Source: Couchioplanes azureus (GTDB lineage Bacteria > Actinomycetota > Actinomycetes > Mycobacteriales > Micromonosporaceae). From it: a stretch of 64,000 nt of DNA. The stretch spans positions 124,001-188,000 of the forward strand of contig NZ_BMQY01000009.1 of the NCBI RefSeq assembly GCF_014648355.1, read 5' to 3'. The position numbers and the translations under genes were made by a program. The notes below the pieces were generated by a model. The model was given only the letters and a program-made list of their open reading frames with translations. It did not search any database and had not been told where the DNA came from. Of the stretch, positions 48,989 through 58,271 are shown piece after piece (position 1 is the first letter of the stretch; each line of letters begins with the position of its first letter).

Positions 48989-49462
48989 ATGGCCGAACAC
49001 CATGGGCCGGATGGGCCACTCCATGCCGCGGCGGTCGACGACGCCGCGCCCGCCCTGCTGGCCGCGTGGGACGCCGCTCGCGAGCGGGCCACTCCGCGGC
49101 TGTCCTGGCCCCAACTCAACGCCCTGCTGGTGGTGGAGCGCCAGGAGGGTGTCAATCTGCGCGGCCTGGCCGGCGAGCTGAAGATGATCCTGTCCTCGGC
49201 GAGCCGGCTGTGCGACCGCCTGGTGGCGTCGGGCATGGTGGAACGCGTTCCGGGCCGGGCCGACCGGCGGGAGATTGCGCTCTATCTGACGCCGTCGTCG
49301 CGGCAGCTGCTGGACGACCTGCGCCGGACCCGCCGGGAGATCCTGGCCGAGGTGCTGCGCCGGATGAGCCCGACCGGCCGCGCGGCGCTGATCCGCGGCC
49401 TCACCGAGTTCGGTGCCGCCGCGGCCACCGCCGACGGGGATCCACAGGCACGGACGGCGTGA
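48989..49462 (+). CDS. MarR-family regulator
   Basis: 157 residues. Winged HTH: SWPQLNALLVVERQEGVNLR, LAGELKMILSSASRLCDRLV, wing MVERVPGRADRREIALYLT, and long C-terminal dimer helices. Could control the divergent phosphatase gene or the xylA operon 64 bases downstream; the latter would be unusual because actinobacterial xyl genes normally use ROK regulators. Confidence 0.85.
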   Translation: MAEHHGPDGPLHAAAVDDAAPALLAAWDAARERATPRLSWPQLNALLVVERQEGVNLRGLAGELKMILSSASRLCDRLVASGMVERVPGRADRREIALYLTPSSRQLLDDLRRTRREILAEVLRRMSPTGRAALIRGLTEFGAAAATADGDPQARTA

Positions 49463-49526
49463 GTCGCCCTGGCGGCCGGCGCCCGGGATACTGCGGTGAG
49501 GAAGTCTCGCCCCCGTGGAGGTAGCC

Positions 49527-50702
49527 GTGCCGCTCCAGCCCACCCGCGACGACAAGTTCTCCTTCGGCCTGTGGACGGTCGGCTGGCAGGCCCGGGATCC
49601 GTTCGGGGAGGCGACCCGGGGCCCGCTCGACCCGGTGGAGGCCGTGCACAAGCTTGCCGAGCTGGGTGCGTACGGAATCACCTTCCACGACGACGACCTC
49701 GTGCCGTTCGGGTCCGACGCGCGCTCGCGCGACGGGATCCTCGCCGGTTTCCGCAAGGCGCTCGACGAGACCGGCATGGTCGTGCCGATGGTGACCACCA
49801 ACCTCTTCACCCATCCGGCGTTCAAGGACGGCGGCTTCACCAGCAACGACCGCGGCGTGCGCCGCTACGCGCTGCGCAAGGTGCTCCGCAACATGGACCT
49901 CGCCGCCGAGCTGGGCGCGAAGACCCTGGTGCTGTGGGGCGGCCGGGAAGGCGCCGAGTACGACGTCGCCAAGGACGTCCACGCCGCCCTCGACCGCTAC
50001 CGCGAGGCCCTCGACGTGATCGCGCGGTATTCCGAGGACAACGGCTACGGCCTGCGTTTCGCCATCGAGCCGAAGCCCAACGAGCCCCGCGGCGACATCC
50101 TGCTGCCCACTGCCGGGCATGCCCTCGCTTTTCTGCACGAGCTCGAGCGCCCCGAGCTGTTCGGGATCAACCCCGAGGTCGGCCACGAGCAGATGGCGAA
50201 CCTGAACTTCGCCCACGGCGTCGCCCAGGCGCTCTGGCACGGCAAGCTGTTCCACATCGACCTGAACGGCCAGCACGGCCCCAAGTTCGACCAGGACCTG
50301 GTCTTCGGCCACGGCGACCTGCTCAACGCCTTCGCCCTGGTCGACCTGCTGGAGCACGGCGCGCCCGGCGGCGGCCCGCGTTACGACGGGCCCCGCCACT
50401 TCGACTACAAGCCGTCGCGCACCGAGGACTACACCGGGGTCTGGGCGTCCGCCGCGGCGAACATGCGCATGTATCTGCTGCTCAAGGAGCGCGCCCAGGC
50501 ATTCCGGGCGGATCCCCGGGTGCAGGCCGCCCTGACCGAGTCCGGGGTGCTCGAGCTGGCGCGGCCGACCCTGGACGAGGGCGAGACCTACCGGGACCTG
50601 CTCGACGACGACAGGGGGTTCGACGCCGATGCGGCGGGTGCCCGCGGCTACGGCTTCGTGCGGCTGCACCAGCTCGCCGTCGACCACCTGCTGCGGGCGT
50701 GA
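49527..50702 (+). CDS. xylA: Xylose isomerase
   Basis: 391 residues from GTG 49527, since GGAGG lies 6 bases before it; a GTG at 49515 contains that ribosome site. Class I actinobacterial type: FSFGLWTVGWQARDPFG, GITFHDDDLVPFGSD (catalytic His), RFAIEPKPNEPRGDI, GINPEVGHEQMANLNF and HFDYKPSRTED supply the two metal sites. Converts D-xylose to D-xylulose (also glucose to fructose). Followed 7 bases later by xylulokinase. Confidence 0.96.
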   Translation: MPLQPTRDDKFSFGLWTVGWQARDPFGEATRGPLDPVEAVHKLAELGAYGITFHDDDLVPFGSDARSRDGILAGFRKALDETGMVVPMVTTNLFTHPAFKDGGFTSNDRGVRRYALRKVLRNMDLAAELGAKTLVLWGGREGAEYDVAKDVHAALDRYREALDVIARYSEDNGYGLRFAIEPKPNEPRGDILLPTAGHALAFLHELERPELFGINPEVGHEQMANLNFAHGVAQALWHGKLFHIDLNGQHGPKFDQDLVFGHGDLLNAFALVDLLEHGAPGGGPRYDGPRHFDYKPSRTEDYTGVWASAAANMRMYLLLKERAQAFRADPRVQAALTESGVLELARPTLDEGETYRDLLDDDRGFDADAAGARGYGFVRLHQLAVDHLLRA

Positions 50703-50709
50703 GGACGGC

Positions 50710-52125
50710 ATGGCCCTGGTCGCCGGGATCGACAGCTCCACGCAGTCCTGCAAGGTCGTCGTCCGCGACGCCGAGACCGGCGAGCTGGTCCGGCAGGGGC
50801 GCGCCGGCCATCCCGAGGGCACCGAGGTGCACCCCGACGCCTGGTGGGCCGCCCTGCGGCGGGCCGTCGAGGAGGCGGGCGGCCTGGACGACGTCGCCGC
50901 CGCCTCGGTGGCCGGCCAGCAGCACGGCATGGTCGTCCTCGACGAGGGCGGCGCGGTGGTCCGCCCGGCGCTGCTGTGGAACGACACCCGCAGCGCCGGC
51001 GCCGCCGCCGAGCTGATCGAGGAGCTGGGCGGCGGCGACGCCGGGCGCCGCGCCTGGGTCGACGCGGTCGGCATCGTCCCGGTCGCCAGCTTCACCCTCA
51101 CCAAGCTGCGCTGGCTGGCGCGGCACGAGCCGCAGGCGGCGAAGCGCGTGGCGGCGGTGTGCCTGCCGCACGACTGGCTGACCTGGAAGCTGTGCGGCGC
51201 CACCGGCCTGGAGGTCCTGCGTACCGACCGCAGCGACGCCAGCGGCACGCTGTACTGGTCCGCCGCGACCGGCGCCTACCGTCCCGACCTGCTGGAGCTC
51301 GGTTTCGGGCGGCGCGTCCACACGCCCGAGGTGCTCGGCCCGACCGGCGTCGCCGGACGCCTGCCCACCGGCGCCCCGCTGGGTCCGGGCGCCGGGGACA
51401 ACGCGGCGGCGGGGCTCGGCACCGGCGCGCTGCCCGGCGACGTCGTGATCTCCATCGGGACGTCCGGCACGGTGTTCGTCTCCTCCGACGTCGCCCCGGA
51501 CGACCCGAGCGGGACGGTGGCCGGGTTCGCCGACGCCACCGGCCGGTTCCTGCCGATCGTGGTCACCCTCAACGCGGCCCGGGTGCTCGACGCGGCGGCC
51601 CGGCTGCTCGGCGTCGACCACGCGGAGCTGTCGCGGCTCGCGCTGACGGCGCCCGCCGGGGCCGACGGGCTGGTGCTGGTCCCGTACCTGGAGGGCGAGC
51701 GCACCCCGGACCGGCCGGACGCCACCGGGGCGATCCACGGCCTCACGCTGCGCACCTCGGATCCCGCCCACCTGGCCCGGGCTGCCGTCGAGGGCATGCT
51801 GTGCGCGCTGGCGGACGGGCTGGACGCCCTGGTCGCGCGGGGTGCCGCCGTCCGGCGGGCGGTGCTGGTGGGCGGCGGTGCGCGCAGCGAGGCCGTCCGC
51901 CGGATCGCCCCGGCGCTCTTCGGGCTGCCGGTGCTGGTCCCGCCGCCGGGCGAGTACGTCGCGGACGGCGCCGCCCGCCAGGCCGCCTGGGTCCTCGCGG
52001 GCGGCGCCGCGCCGCCGGGGTGGTCGTCCGCAAGCCCCCAGGTGTACGAGGACGACAGCGTTCCGTTGATCCGGGAGCAGTACGCGGCCGCCCGGGACAG
52101 GGTCGTCGACCGCGCCGCCCGCTAA
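50710..52125 (+). CDS. xylB: Xylulokinase
   Basis: 471 residues. FGGY carbohydrate kinase: GIDSSTQSCKVVV phosphate loop, VAGQQHGMVVLDEGG with the substrate contacts, LLWNDTRS, LPHDWLTWKLCG, GAGDNAAAGLG (catalytic Asp) and C-terminal VLVGGGARSEAVRR. Phosphorylates D-xylulose to xylulose 5-phosphate. Co-transcribed with xylA; MFS gene follows. Confidence 0.94.
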   Translation: MALVAGIDSSTQSCKVVVRDAETGELVRQGRAGHPEGTEVHPDAWWAALRRAVEEAGGLDDVAAASVAGQQHGMVVLDEGGAVVRPALLWNDTRSAGAAAELIEELGGGDAGRRAWVDAVGIVPVASFTLTKLRWLARHEPQAAKRVAAVCLPHDWLTWKLCGATGLEVLRTDRSDASGTLYWSAATGAYRPDLLELGFGRRVHTPEVLGPTGVAGRLPTGAPLGPGAGDNAAAGLGTGALPGDVVISIGTSGTVFVSSDVAPDDPSGTVAGFADATGRFLPIVVTLNAARVLDAAARLLGVDHAELSRLALTAPAGADGLVLVPYLEGERTPDRPDATGAIHGLTLRTSDPAHLARAAVEGMLCALADGLDALVARGAAVRRAVLVGGGARSEAVRRIAPALFGLPVLVPPPGEYVADGAARQAAWVLAGGAAPPGWSSASPQVYEDDSVPLIREQYAAARDRVVDRAAR

Positions 52126-52135
52126 CCTTCTGCGA

Positions 52136-53557
52136 GTGACCGGAGGAGGCTCGGCGCACCGCGCGTACAGCGTGGTGGTCTTCGTCGTCCTCGCGTCGCT
52201 GGACAACGTCGCCATCGGCCTCGTCCCGCCGCTGTACGGCAGCATCGGCGCGGACTTCGGCGTCGGCGAGGCGCACATCGCGCTGGCCACCACGGTCATG
52301 TTCCTGATCAGCGCCGTCGCCGCGGTCGGGTGGGCGTACGCGGGCGACCGCACCGACCGCAAGCCGGTGCTGATCGCCGGCACCGCCATCTGGGTGGCCG
52401 GGACGGCCTGGTCCGGCCTGGCCGGGAGCTATCCGTCGTTCCTGCTGGCGCAGGTGCTCGCCGCGTTCGGCCTCGGCGGCGTGGCCAGCGTCAGCTTCTC
52501 GGTGGTCAGCGACCTCATCTCGCCCCGGCGCCGGGGCCTGGTGATGAGTTTCTGGGGACTGGCGCAGGGCGTCGGCACGCTGGCCGGGACGATGGTCGGC
52601 GGCCTGCTCGGGGCGGGCGACTGGCGGCGGCCGTTCCTGGTGGTCGCGGCCGCCGGGGTGGTGGCGGCGCTCGCCTACCTGCTCACCTACGACGTGCCGC
52701 GCGGCGACAGCCAGCCGGAGCTGCGCGGCGTCGAGTACGACGAGCGCATCCACCACGATCATCTGCCCCGGATCCTGGCGCGGCGCACCAACATCTGGCT
52801 GATCTTCCAGGGCCTCTCGGCGCAGATCGCGTTCGGCTCCCTGGTGTGGCTTCCGGTGCTGTTCCGGGCGCGGGCCGAGGACCAGGGCTACTCGACGCCG
52901 ACGGCCATCGTCGTGGGCAGCGTCTTCGCGAGCCTCTTCCAGCTCGGCGGCGCCCTCTCGATCATCGGCGGGCTCGTCGGGGACCGCCTGCAGCGCCGGA
53001 CGCCGCGGGGCCGGGCGCTGGTCGCGGCGGCCGGGGTGCTGGCCGCCGTACCGTTCTACGTGGTGCTCTACTTCGTGCCGTTCCGCATCGACGTCCCGGA
53101 CGGCGGCAGCACCGGCGCGGTGATCCGGGCGATCCTCGCCGACGTGCTGACCGAGCCGACCGTCGGTCTCAGCCTCGCCACCGCCGTCTTCGCCCTCGCG
53201 CTGACCTCGGCGAACTCGCCCAACTGGTTCGCCATGATCGCCGACGTCAACCCGCCCGAGCACCGCGGCACCGTCTACAGCCTGGGCAACCTGGCCAACG
53301 GCGTGGGCCGGGCCGGCGGCAACGCGCTGGTCGGCGTCGCCTTCCGCGCGCTGTCCGGCGCCTTCCCGCCCCCGCTGAACTACGCGGTCGGGCTGGCGGC
53401 GTTCCAGTTCTTCTTCGTCCCCACCGGGATCATGTACTGGCTCGCGAGCCGGACGGTGGCCAGGGACATGGCGGACACCCATGCGGCCCTGGCCACCTAC
53501 GCGGACCATGAGCAGGTGAGCCGGGAGACGCCTGCTACCCGCGCGCCCAGACCGTGA
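52136..53557 (+). CDS. MFS transporter, probable sugar importer
   Basis: 473 residues from GTG. Twelve membrane helices; loop motif GDRTDRKPVLIAG after helix 2 is the MFS signature, repeated in part as GDRLQRRTPRGRAL. A long charged central loop (RGDSQPELRGVEYDERIHHD) separates the halves. Position 10 bases behind xylB suggests it carries pentose or a xylo-oligosaccharide. Its last 23 bases overlap the convergent GH13 gene. Confidence 0.82.
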   Translation: MTGGGSAHRAYSVVVFVVLASLDNVAIGLVPPLYGSIGADFGVGEAHIALATTVMFLISAVAAVGWAYAGDRTDRKPVLIAGTAIWVAGTAWSGLAGSYPSFLLAQVLAAFGLGGVASVSFSVVSDLISPRRRGLVMSFWGLAQGVGTLAGTMVGGLLGAGDWRRPFLVVAAAGVVAALAYLLTYDVPRGDSQPELRGVEYDERIHHDHLPRILARRTNIWLIFQGLSAQIAFGSLVWLPVLFRARAEDQGYSTPTAIVVGSVFASLFQLGGALSIIGGLVGDRLQRRTPRGRALVAAAGVLAAVPFYVVLYFVPFRIDVPDGGSTGAVIRAILADVLTEPTVGLSLATAVFALALTSANSPNWFAMIADVNPPEHRGTVYSLGNLANGVGRAGGNALVGVAFRALSGAFPPPLNYAVGLAAFQFFFVPTGIMYWLASRTVARDMADTHAALATYADHEQVSRETPATRAPRP

Positions 53558-55166
53558 CGTCCTGCGGCACCCGGCCGTCGGAGGTCAGGGGTTCGCTGGC
53601 CAGCAGCACCCGGGCGCCCAGCGGCAGCTCGGCCGGCGCGGCACCGAAGTTGGTCAGGACCAGCATCTCGCCGTTGCGGAACGCCAGCACGTCGGCGGGG
53701 GTGTCCTGCCAGGTCAGCGTGCCCGAGCCCAGCGCATGCTCGGCGCGCAGGCGCAGCGCCGAGCGGTAGAGCTCGTACGTCGAGCCGGGCACGTCCCGCT
53801 GCCGGTCGAGGGCGTACTCGGCCCAGGACTCGGGCTGGGGCAACCAGCTCGCGTCGGTGGGGCCGAAGCCGTACGACGGGGCGTCCGCCTCCCACGGGAT
53901 CGGCACCCGGCACCCGTCCCGGCCGCGCTCGGCGTGCCCGGAGCGTTCCCAGGCCGGGTCCTGCCGCAGCTCGTCGGGGATCGCGGTGTGCTCGGGCAGA
54001 CCCAGCTCCTCGCCCTGGTAGAGGTACGCCGAGCCGGGCAGTGCGAGCATCTGCAGCGAGGCGGCCCGGGCCCGGCGCAGGCCCAGCGGCGCGTCCGGCT
54101 GCGGGTCGTCGGCTCCGATGCCGTGCCGGCGGGGCTCGCCCACCGGATAGCCCAGCCGGGTCGCGTGCCGCACCACGTCGTGGTTGGAGAGCACCCAGGT
54201 GGTCGGGGCGCCGACGGCGGCGTTGGCGGCGGTCGTGGTGTCGATGACCCGGCGCAGCGGGTCGGCGGACCACGGGGTGTCGAGGTACTCGAAGTTGAAC
54301 GCCTGGTGCATCTCGTCCGACCGCACGTAGCGCGCCAGCCGCTCGGCGGGCCGCACCCAGGCCTCGGCGACGAGGATCCGGTCACCCTCGTACGCGTCCA
54401 GCACCGCGCGCCACTCCCGGTAGATGTCGTGCACGCCGTCCTGGTCCCACATCGGCGGCGGCGGGGCGCCCTCCGGTGCCAGACCGCCGAGGATCATCTC
54501 GTCCGCGTACTCGTAGTCGGCGAGGTCGGCGTCCTTGATCAGGCCGTGGGCCACGTCCACGCGGAAGCCGTCGACGCCCCGGTCGAGCCAGAAGCGCAGG
54601 ATCGCCGAGAACTCGGCCCGGACGCCGTCGTCGCCCCAGTTCAGGTCGGGCTGGGAGACGTCGAAGAGGTGCAGGTACCACTGGCCGTCGTCGACGCGCT
54701 CCCAGGCGGGACCGCCGAAGACGCTGCGCCAGTCGTTCGGCGGCTCGGCGCCGTCCGGTCCGCGGCCGTCGCGGAAGATGTAGCGCTCGCGCTCGGGGCT
54801 GCCCGGACCCGCGGCCAGGGCGGCCCGGAACCAGGCGTGCTCGCTCGAGGTGTGGTTGGGCACCAGGTCGACGATGACCTTGAGGCCCAGCGTCCGCGCC
54901 TGGGCGATCATCTTGTCGGCGTCGCCGAGGTCGCCGAAGCGGGGGTCGACGGAGCGGTAGTCGGCCACGTCGTAGCCGGCGTCGCGCTGCGGCGACGGGT
55001 AGAACGGCGACAGCCACACCGCGTCCACACCGAGGTCGCGCAGGTCGCTCAGCCGCGCGGTGATGCCGGGCAGGTCGCCCATGCCGTCGCCGTCGCCGTC
55101 GGCGAAGGAGCGCGGATAGATCTGGTAGATGACGGCGCTGCGCCACCAGTCACTGGGGGATGGCAT
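53535..55166 (-). CDS. Alpha-glucosidase (GH13)
   Basis: 543 residues. Oligo-1,6-/alpha-glucosidase layout: AVIYQIYPRSFADGDGDGMG, DLVPNHTSSEHAWF, nucleophile Asp in GVDGFRVDVAHGL, acid Glu in ILVAEAWVRP, transition-state Asp in LSNHDVVRH, then C-terminal beta domain. Hydrolyses alpha-linked glucosides in the cytoplasm. Converges on and overlaps the MFS gene. Confidence 0.93.
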   Translation of the reverse strand: MPSPSDWWRSAVIYQIYPRSFADGDGDGMGDLPGITARLSDLRDLGVDAVWLSPFYPSPQRDAGYDVADYRSVDPRFGDLGDADKMIAQARTLGLKVIVDLVPNHTSSEHAWFRAALAAGPGSPERERYIFRDGRGPDGAEPPNDWRSVFGGPAWERVDDGQWYLHLFDVSQPDLNWGDDGVRAEFSAILRFWLDRGVDGFRVDVAHGLIKDADLADYEYADEMILGGLAPEGAPPPPMWDQDGVHDIYREWRAVLDAYEGDRILVAEAWVRPAERLARYVRSDEMHQAFNFEYLDTPWSADPLRRVIDTTTAANAAVGAPTTWVLSNHDVVRHATRLGYPVGEPRRHGIGADDPQPDAPLGLRRARAASLQMLALPGSAYLYQGEELGLPEHTAIPDELRQDPAWERSGHAERGRDGCRVPIPWEADAPSYGFGPTDASWLPQPESWAEYALDRQRDVPGSTYELYRSALRLRAEHALGSGTLTWQDTPADVLAFRNGEMLVLTNFGAAPAELPLGARVLLASEPLTSDGRVPQDVTVWARG

Positions 55167-55175
55167 GCCACCAGG

Positions 55176-55883
55176 CTATCCGTCCAGGATGGCGGCGAAC
55201 CGCTGCTCCGCGAGGTCGAGCTGGTCGAGGATGTGGTCCTTGGCGGCGCGCGACAGCGGGGTGTCCGCGCGTGCGACGAGCTCGCGCAGCTTGGGCACCA
55301 GCGGCCGGTACTTCATCGCCGAGCTGCGCGCCTTGTCGTCCGTCGTGTGGATCACCCCCAGCCCGTTGTCGGTGAAGTCGCTGACCTTGATGATCCGGGC
55401 CCACGGATCCCGTTCCAGGCTGGCCGCCACGTGCGTGCGGTACTGCTCGTGGCGGTCGCGGTGCGGGTCGTACTCCGGGTTGGTGACCGAGCGGACCAGC
55501 TCGGCCACCCGCGGGTTGTAGCGTTTGGCCAGCGCGGCGACCGCCGAGTCGGTCAGTTCCCGATGGCTCAGGTCGGCGGGCAGCTCGGCCAGCTCGGCGG
55601 GATGGTCCTCGACCGCGTCGTGCAGCAGCGCCGCGGTCAGCACGTCGACGTCCCGGATGCGGTAGTAGCCCACGATGCGGATGGCGACCCGCAGCAGATG
55701 GTTCAGATAGGGCTCCCGGACCCGCCGGTCGTGGGCGTGCAGCCGGGACGCGAGCGCCAGCGCGTCCTCGAGCTGCCGCCGGTCACCGTCCGGGAGCCGC
55801 GCGATCTCGAGGTGGAAGCGGTCCCGCAGGCCGGCCTCGCCGTACACCTCGGTGATCGCGTGTAGCGGCATCGACAGCAGCAT
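55176..55883 (-). CDS. HD domain phosphohydrolase
   Basis: 235 residues from ATG 55883; 55871 also possible. HD site: HLLRVAIRIVGYY, LTAALLHDAVEDHP (His-Asp with following ED), as in the hydrolase half of RelA/SpoT enzymes, and IIKVSDFTDNGLG for the last Asp. Stand-alone, without synthetase or ACT domains. May hydrolyse (p)ppGpp or a related nucleotide. Confidence 0.78.
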   Translation of the reverse strand: MLLSMPLHAITEVYGEAGLRDRFHLEIARLPDGDRRQLEDALALASRLHAHDRRVREPYLNHLLRVAIRIVGYYRIRDVDVLTAALLHDAVEDHPAELAELPADLSHRELTDSAVAALAKRYNPRVAELVRSVTNPEYDPHRDRHEQYRTHVAASLERDPWARIIKVSDFTDNGLGVIHTTDDKARSSAMKYRPLVPKLRELVARADTPLSRAAKDHILDQLDLAEQRFAAILDG

Positions 55884-55937
55884 CCTTGGCGCCACCCGAA
55901 CAGGTATACCGGACGCGGCCATCCCGTGGGGTCCGGC

Positions 55938-56846
55938 TCAGGAAGGAACGTCGATCAGCGGCTCTTCCGCGGCCGCCGGGCGCGGGGGTACGGGACGCGG
56001 CGACGGCCGGCTCCCCGGCGTACGCCGCACGGCCGACAGCGACGCCTGCTTGAGCGACCACGGGTGGTGGTTCTCGGCGTGCACGCCGCGCCGCGGGATG
56101 CCGGCGCCGTCGGTGAACTCCTCCTCGGTCATGGCCTGCAGGGCGCTGAGCGCCACCCCGAGGATGGTCGCGGCGCTGATCAGGGTGATCGGCACGATCA
56201 TGAGCAGCGGCCGGATGCCGGTCGCCTGGCCGGTCACCTCGGCGAGCTCCACGTCCATGGCGGCCATGCCGGTGTAGTGCATGCCGCAGACGGCGATGGC
56301 CATGATCCCCGCGGCGCCGAGCATCGGCGCCCATCCCTTGACGGAGACGGTGAACCACAGGGCGGTGGTGGACGCGACCACCGCGATGATGGCGGAGGCG
56401 ACGACCATGGGAAGGTCATAGTGGATCGTGCCGGAGACGTGCATGCCGGCCATGCCGGTGTAGTGCATCGCCAGCACGCCCGCGCCGGTGAGCGTCCCCG
56501 CCATGACGACCCGCGGCAGGCTGCGCCGGCCGTGCCCGACCACCATCAGGCCGAAGCCGACCGCGAGGACCGCCAGGCCGAGGCTGAGCATGGTCAGCTC
56601 GGGGCTGTAGCGGACCGGGCTCTGCGGGACCTCGAAGCCGAGCATCGCGGTGAAGTGCATGAGCCAGATGGCGGCGCCGCCGATGGAGAACGCCGCGATG
56701 ATGAGCCATCGGCTGCGCCGGCCGCGGGTCCGCGCGGAGCGGGCCCGGCCGGTGGAGAGCAGGCCCAGGAAGGACCCGAGCATCGCCACGAGGAAAGCGG
56801 CGATCGGGTTGAACGCACCATAGGTGAAGTGATGTACCTCGGCCAC
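55938..56846 (-). CDS. MHYT-domain membrane sensor
   Basis: 302 residues. Seven membrane helices with three MHYT motifs: WLMHFTAMLGFE, LAMHYTGMAGMHV and GMHYTGMAAMDV. The conserved Met/His are thought to bind copper and sense O2, CO or NO. A 70-residue Pro/Arg-rich cytoplasmic tail replaces the signalling output domain often found, so output is unknown. Confidence 0.92.
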   Translation of the reverse strand: MAEVHHFTYGAFNPIAAFLVAMLGSFLGLLSTGRARSARTRGRRSRWLIIAAFSIGGAAIWLMHFTAMLGFEVPQSPVRYSPELTMLSLGLAVLAVGFGLMVVGHGRRSLPRVVMAGTLTGAGVLAMHYTGMAGMHVSGTIHYDLPMVVASAIIAVVASTTALWFTVSVKGWAPMLGAAGIMAIAVCGMHYTGMAAMDVELAEVTGQATGIRPLLMIVPITLISAATILGVALSALQAMTEEEFTDGAGIPRRGVHAENHHPWSLKQASLSAVRRTPGSRPSPRPVPPRPAAAEEPLIDVPS

Positions 56847-57029
56847 AGCCGGACACCTCGCGAGGATCGGGGGGATCGATTCGCTGTGGATTCAGCCATG
56901 AGTCCGATCTACGACATCGCACTTCGTGTGCGTGTCACTACATAGTGAACCGGGGCCACCGTAGAGCTGCCTGCGAGAGACAGCGCTACGGCGACCCCGG
57001 TGCGGGTCGGGGGTTCGGGTTCGGGGGGC

Positions 57030-57176
57030 CTAACTGCTGAAGATGCTCACACCGCCGGGGCCCACGAGCAGGCCGACGACGATCAGCACGACGCCCCAGA
57101 GGATCTGCCGCCGGAACAGCGCGAGGACGCCGGCGACCACGAGTACGACTGCGAGAATCCAGAGCAAAAGTTCCAT
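57030..57176 (-). CDS. GPGG-motif small membrane protein
   Basis: 48 residues: MELLLWILAVVLVVAGVLAL, then FRRQILWG, a second helix VVLIVVGLLV and the terminal GPGGVSIFSS. This short two-helix protein ending in GPGGVSIF is conserved across actinobacteria, yet its function is unknown. It is easily missed because of size. Confidence 0.9.
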   Translation of the reverse strand: MELLLWILAVVLVVAGVLALFRRQILWGVVLIVVGLLVGPGGVSIFSS

Positions 57177-57227
57177 GACCTGCTGATACCCGAGTGGCAG
57201 AAATTGAAAACACGGGTCTACACACGA

Positions 57228-57262
57228 CGGAGGCCCCGTCCCTTCGAGGGGTGGGGCCTCCG
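57228..57262 (-). terminator. Terminator after the metallophosphoesterase operon
   Basis: CGGAGGCCCC (57228-57237) pairs with GGGGCCTCCG (57253-57262). The loop forms an inner CCC-TTCGA-GGG. Starts 13 bases beyond the phosphoesterase stop on the minus strand. Confidence 0.75.
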
Positions 57263-57275
57263 GAGCAAATCGGGA

Positions 57276-58019
57276 TCAGGCGGGCACGAGATCGGCGTCC
57301 ACATTCTCCGACAGCAGCTGGTAGACGTTGTAGGCCTGCTTGATGACCGCGTGGGCGACGTTGCGGACGGGCACCCCGCCGGGCGTCCGCCCCCGCTCCG
57401 AGCCGTGGTGCGCGTGCCCGTGCAGGGCCAGCGCGGTCGGCGCCGAGTCGATCGCCTGCCCCAGCAGGTACGACCCCAGGAACGGATAGATCTCCAGCGG
57501 CTCGCCCACCAGCGTCTCGGGCACGGGGGAGTAGTGCGTGAGCGCCACCAGGGCGTCGCACTCCAGCCCGCGCAGGGCTGCCCCGAGCTTCTCCGCGATC
57601 GCCTCGGTGGTGCCGACGAAGTCCTTCATCTCCCGCTCGCCGAACGCGCTGGCGCATGCCCCGGCGAACCCGCCGCCGAAGCCCTTGGCGCCGGCGATGC
57701 CCAGCCGGTGGCCGTTGAGCTCGAGCACCGTGCCGTCGCCCTCCAACACCGTGATCCCGGCGTCGGTGAGCACCCGGGTGACCTCGGCCTCCTGGTCGCT
57801 CTGGTGGTCGTGGTTGCCGAGGACGACGACGACCGGCACGGCCAGCCCGCCGAACTCGGTCGCCATGCACCTCGCCTCCTCGACCGTGCCGTGGCGGGTG
57901 AGGTCGCCCGCGATCAGCAGCGCGTCGGCGACCTCCGGCAGGCGGTCCAGCGCGGGCCGGTAGCGGCCGAGCACATCCTTGTCCACGTGGACGTCGCCCA
58001 CTGCGGCGATCCGGATCAT
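57276..58019 (-). CDS. Calcineurin-type metallophosphoesterase
   Basis: 247 residues. Metal-binding motifs in order: IRIAAVGDVHVDKD, LLIAGDLTRHG, VVLGNHDHQSD, LTHYSPVPETL and LHGHAHHGSERG. Complete two-metal site, so active as a phosphatase or phosphodiesterase. Substrate unknown. Last gene of a three-gene operon with a BON-like protein and a nucleotidyltransferase. Confidence 0.9.
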   Translation of the reverse strand: MIRIAAVGDVHVDKDVLGRYRPALDRLPEVADALLIAGDLTRHGTVEEARCMATEFGGLAVPVVVVLGNHDHQSDQEAEVTRVLTDAGITVLEGDGTVLELNGHRLGIAGAKGFGGGFAGACASAFGEREMKDFVGTTEAIAEKLGAALRGLECDALVALTHYSPVPETLVGEPLEIYPFLGSYLLGQAIDSAPTALALHGHAHHGSERGRTPGGVPVRNVAHAVIKQAYNVYQLLSENVDADLVPA

Positions 58020-58270
58020 GAAATCTCCTCCACCTCGGTGGGCGCCGCGGCGCGCACGATGCCGATGTCACAGGCGATCTCGACGTCCGGGAAGTGCGTC
58101 GAGATCTGCCGGCAGATCTCGTCGCGGCGCTCGGTGCTCTCGACATCGCCGCCGAGCACGAGCAGGTGTTCCCGGCGCTGCAGGGTGATGCCCTGCTCGC
58201 AGACCGCGCCGGTCTCGGTCAGGAGGCGCTGGATCTCCGCCTCCGTGTACTCGTCGATGTGTGTTGTCAT
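58016..58270 (-). CDS. Hypothetical small protein, BON-like
   Basis: 84 residues. Alpha-beta-alpha-beta pattern (EIQRLLTETGAVCEQGITLQ, EHLLVLGGDV, RRDEICRQISTHFPDVEIAC). Resembles small BON or related domains, but the match is weak. Overlaps the phosphoesterase start by 4 bp. Confidence 0.6.
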   Translation of the reverse strand: MTTHIDEYTEAEIQRLLTETGAVCEQGITLQRREHLLVLGGDVESTERRDEICRQISTHFPDVEIACDIGIVRAAAPTEVEEIS

Positions 58271-58271
58271 C

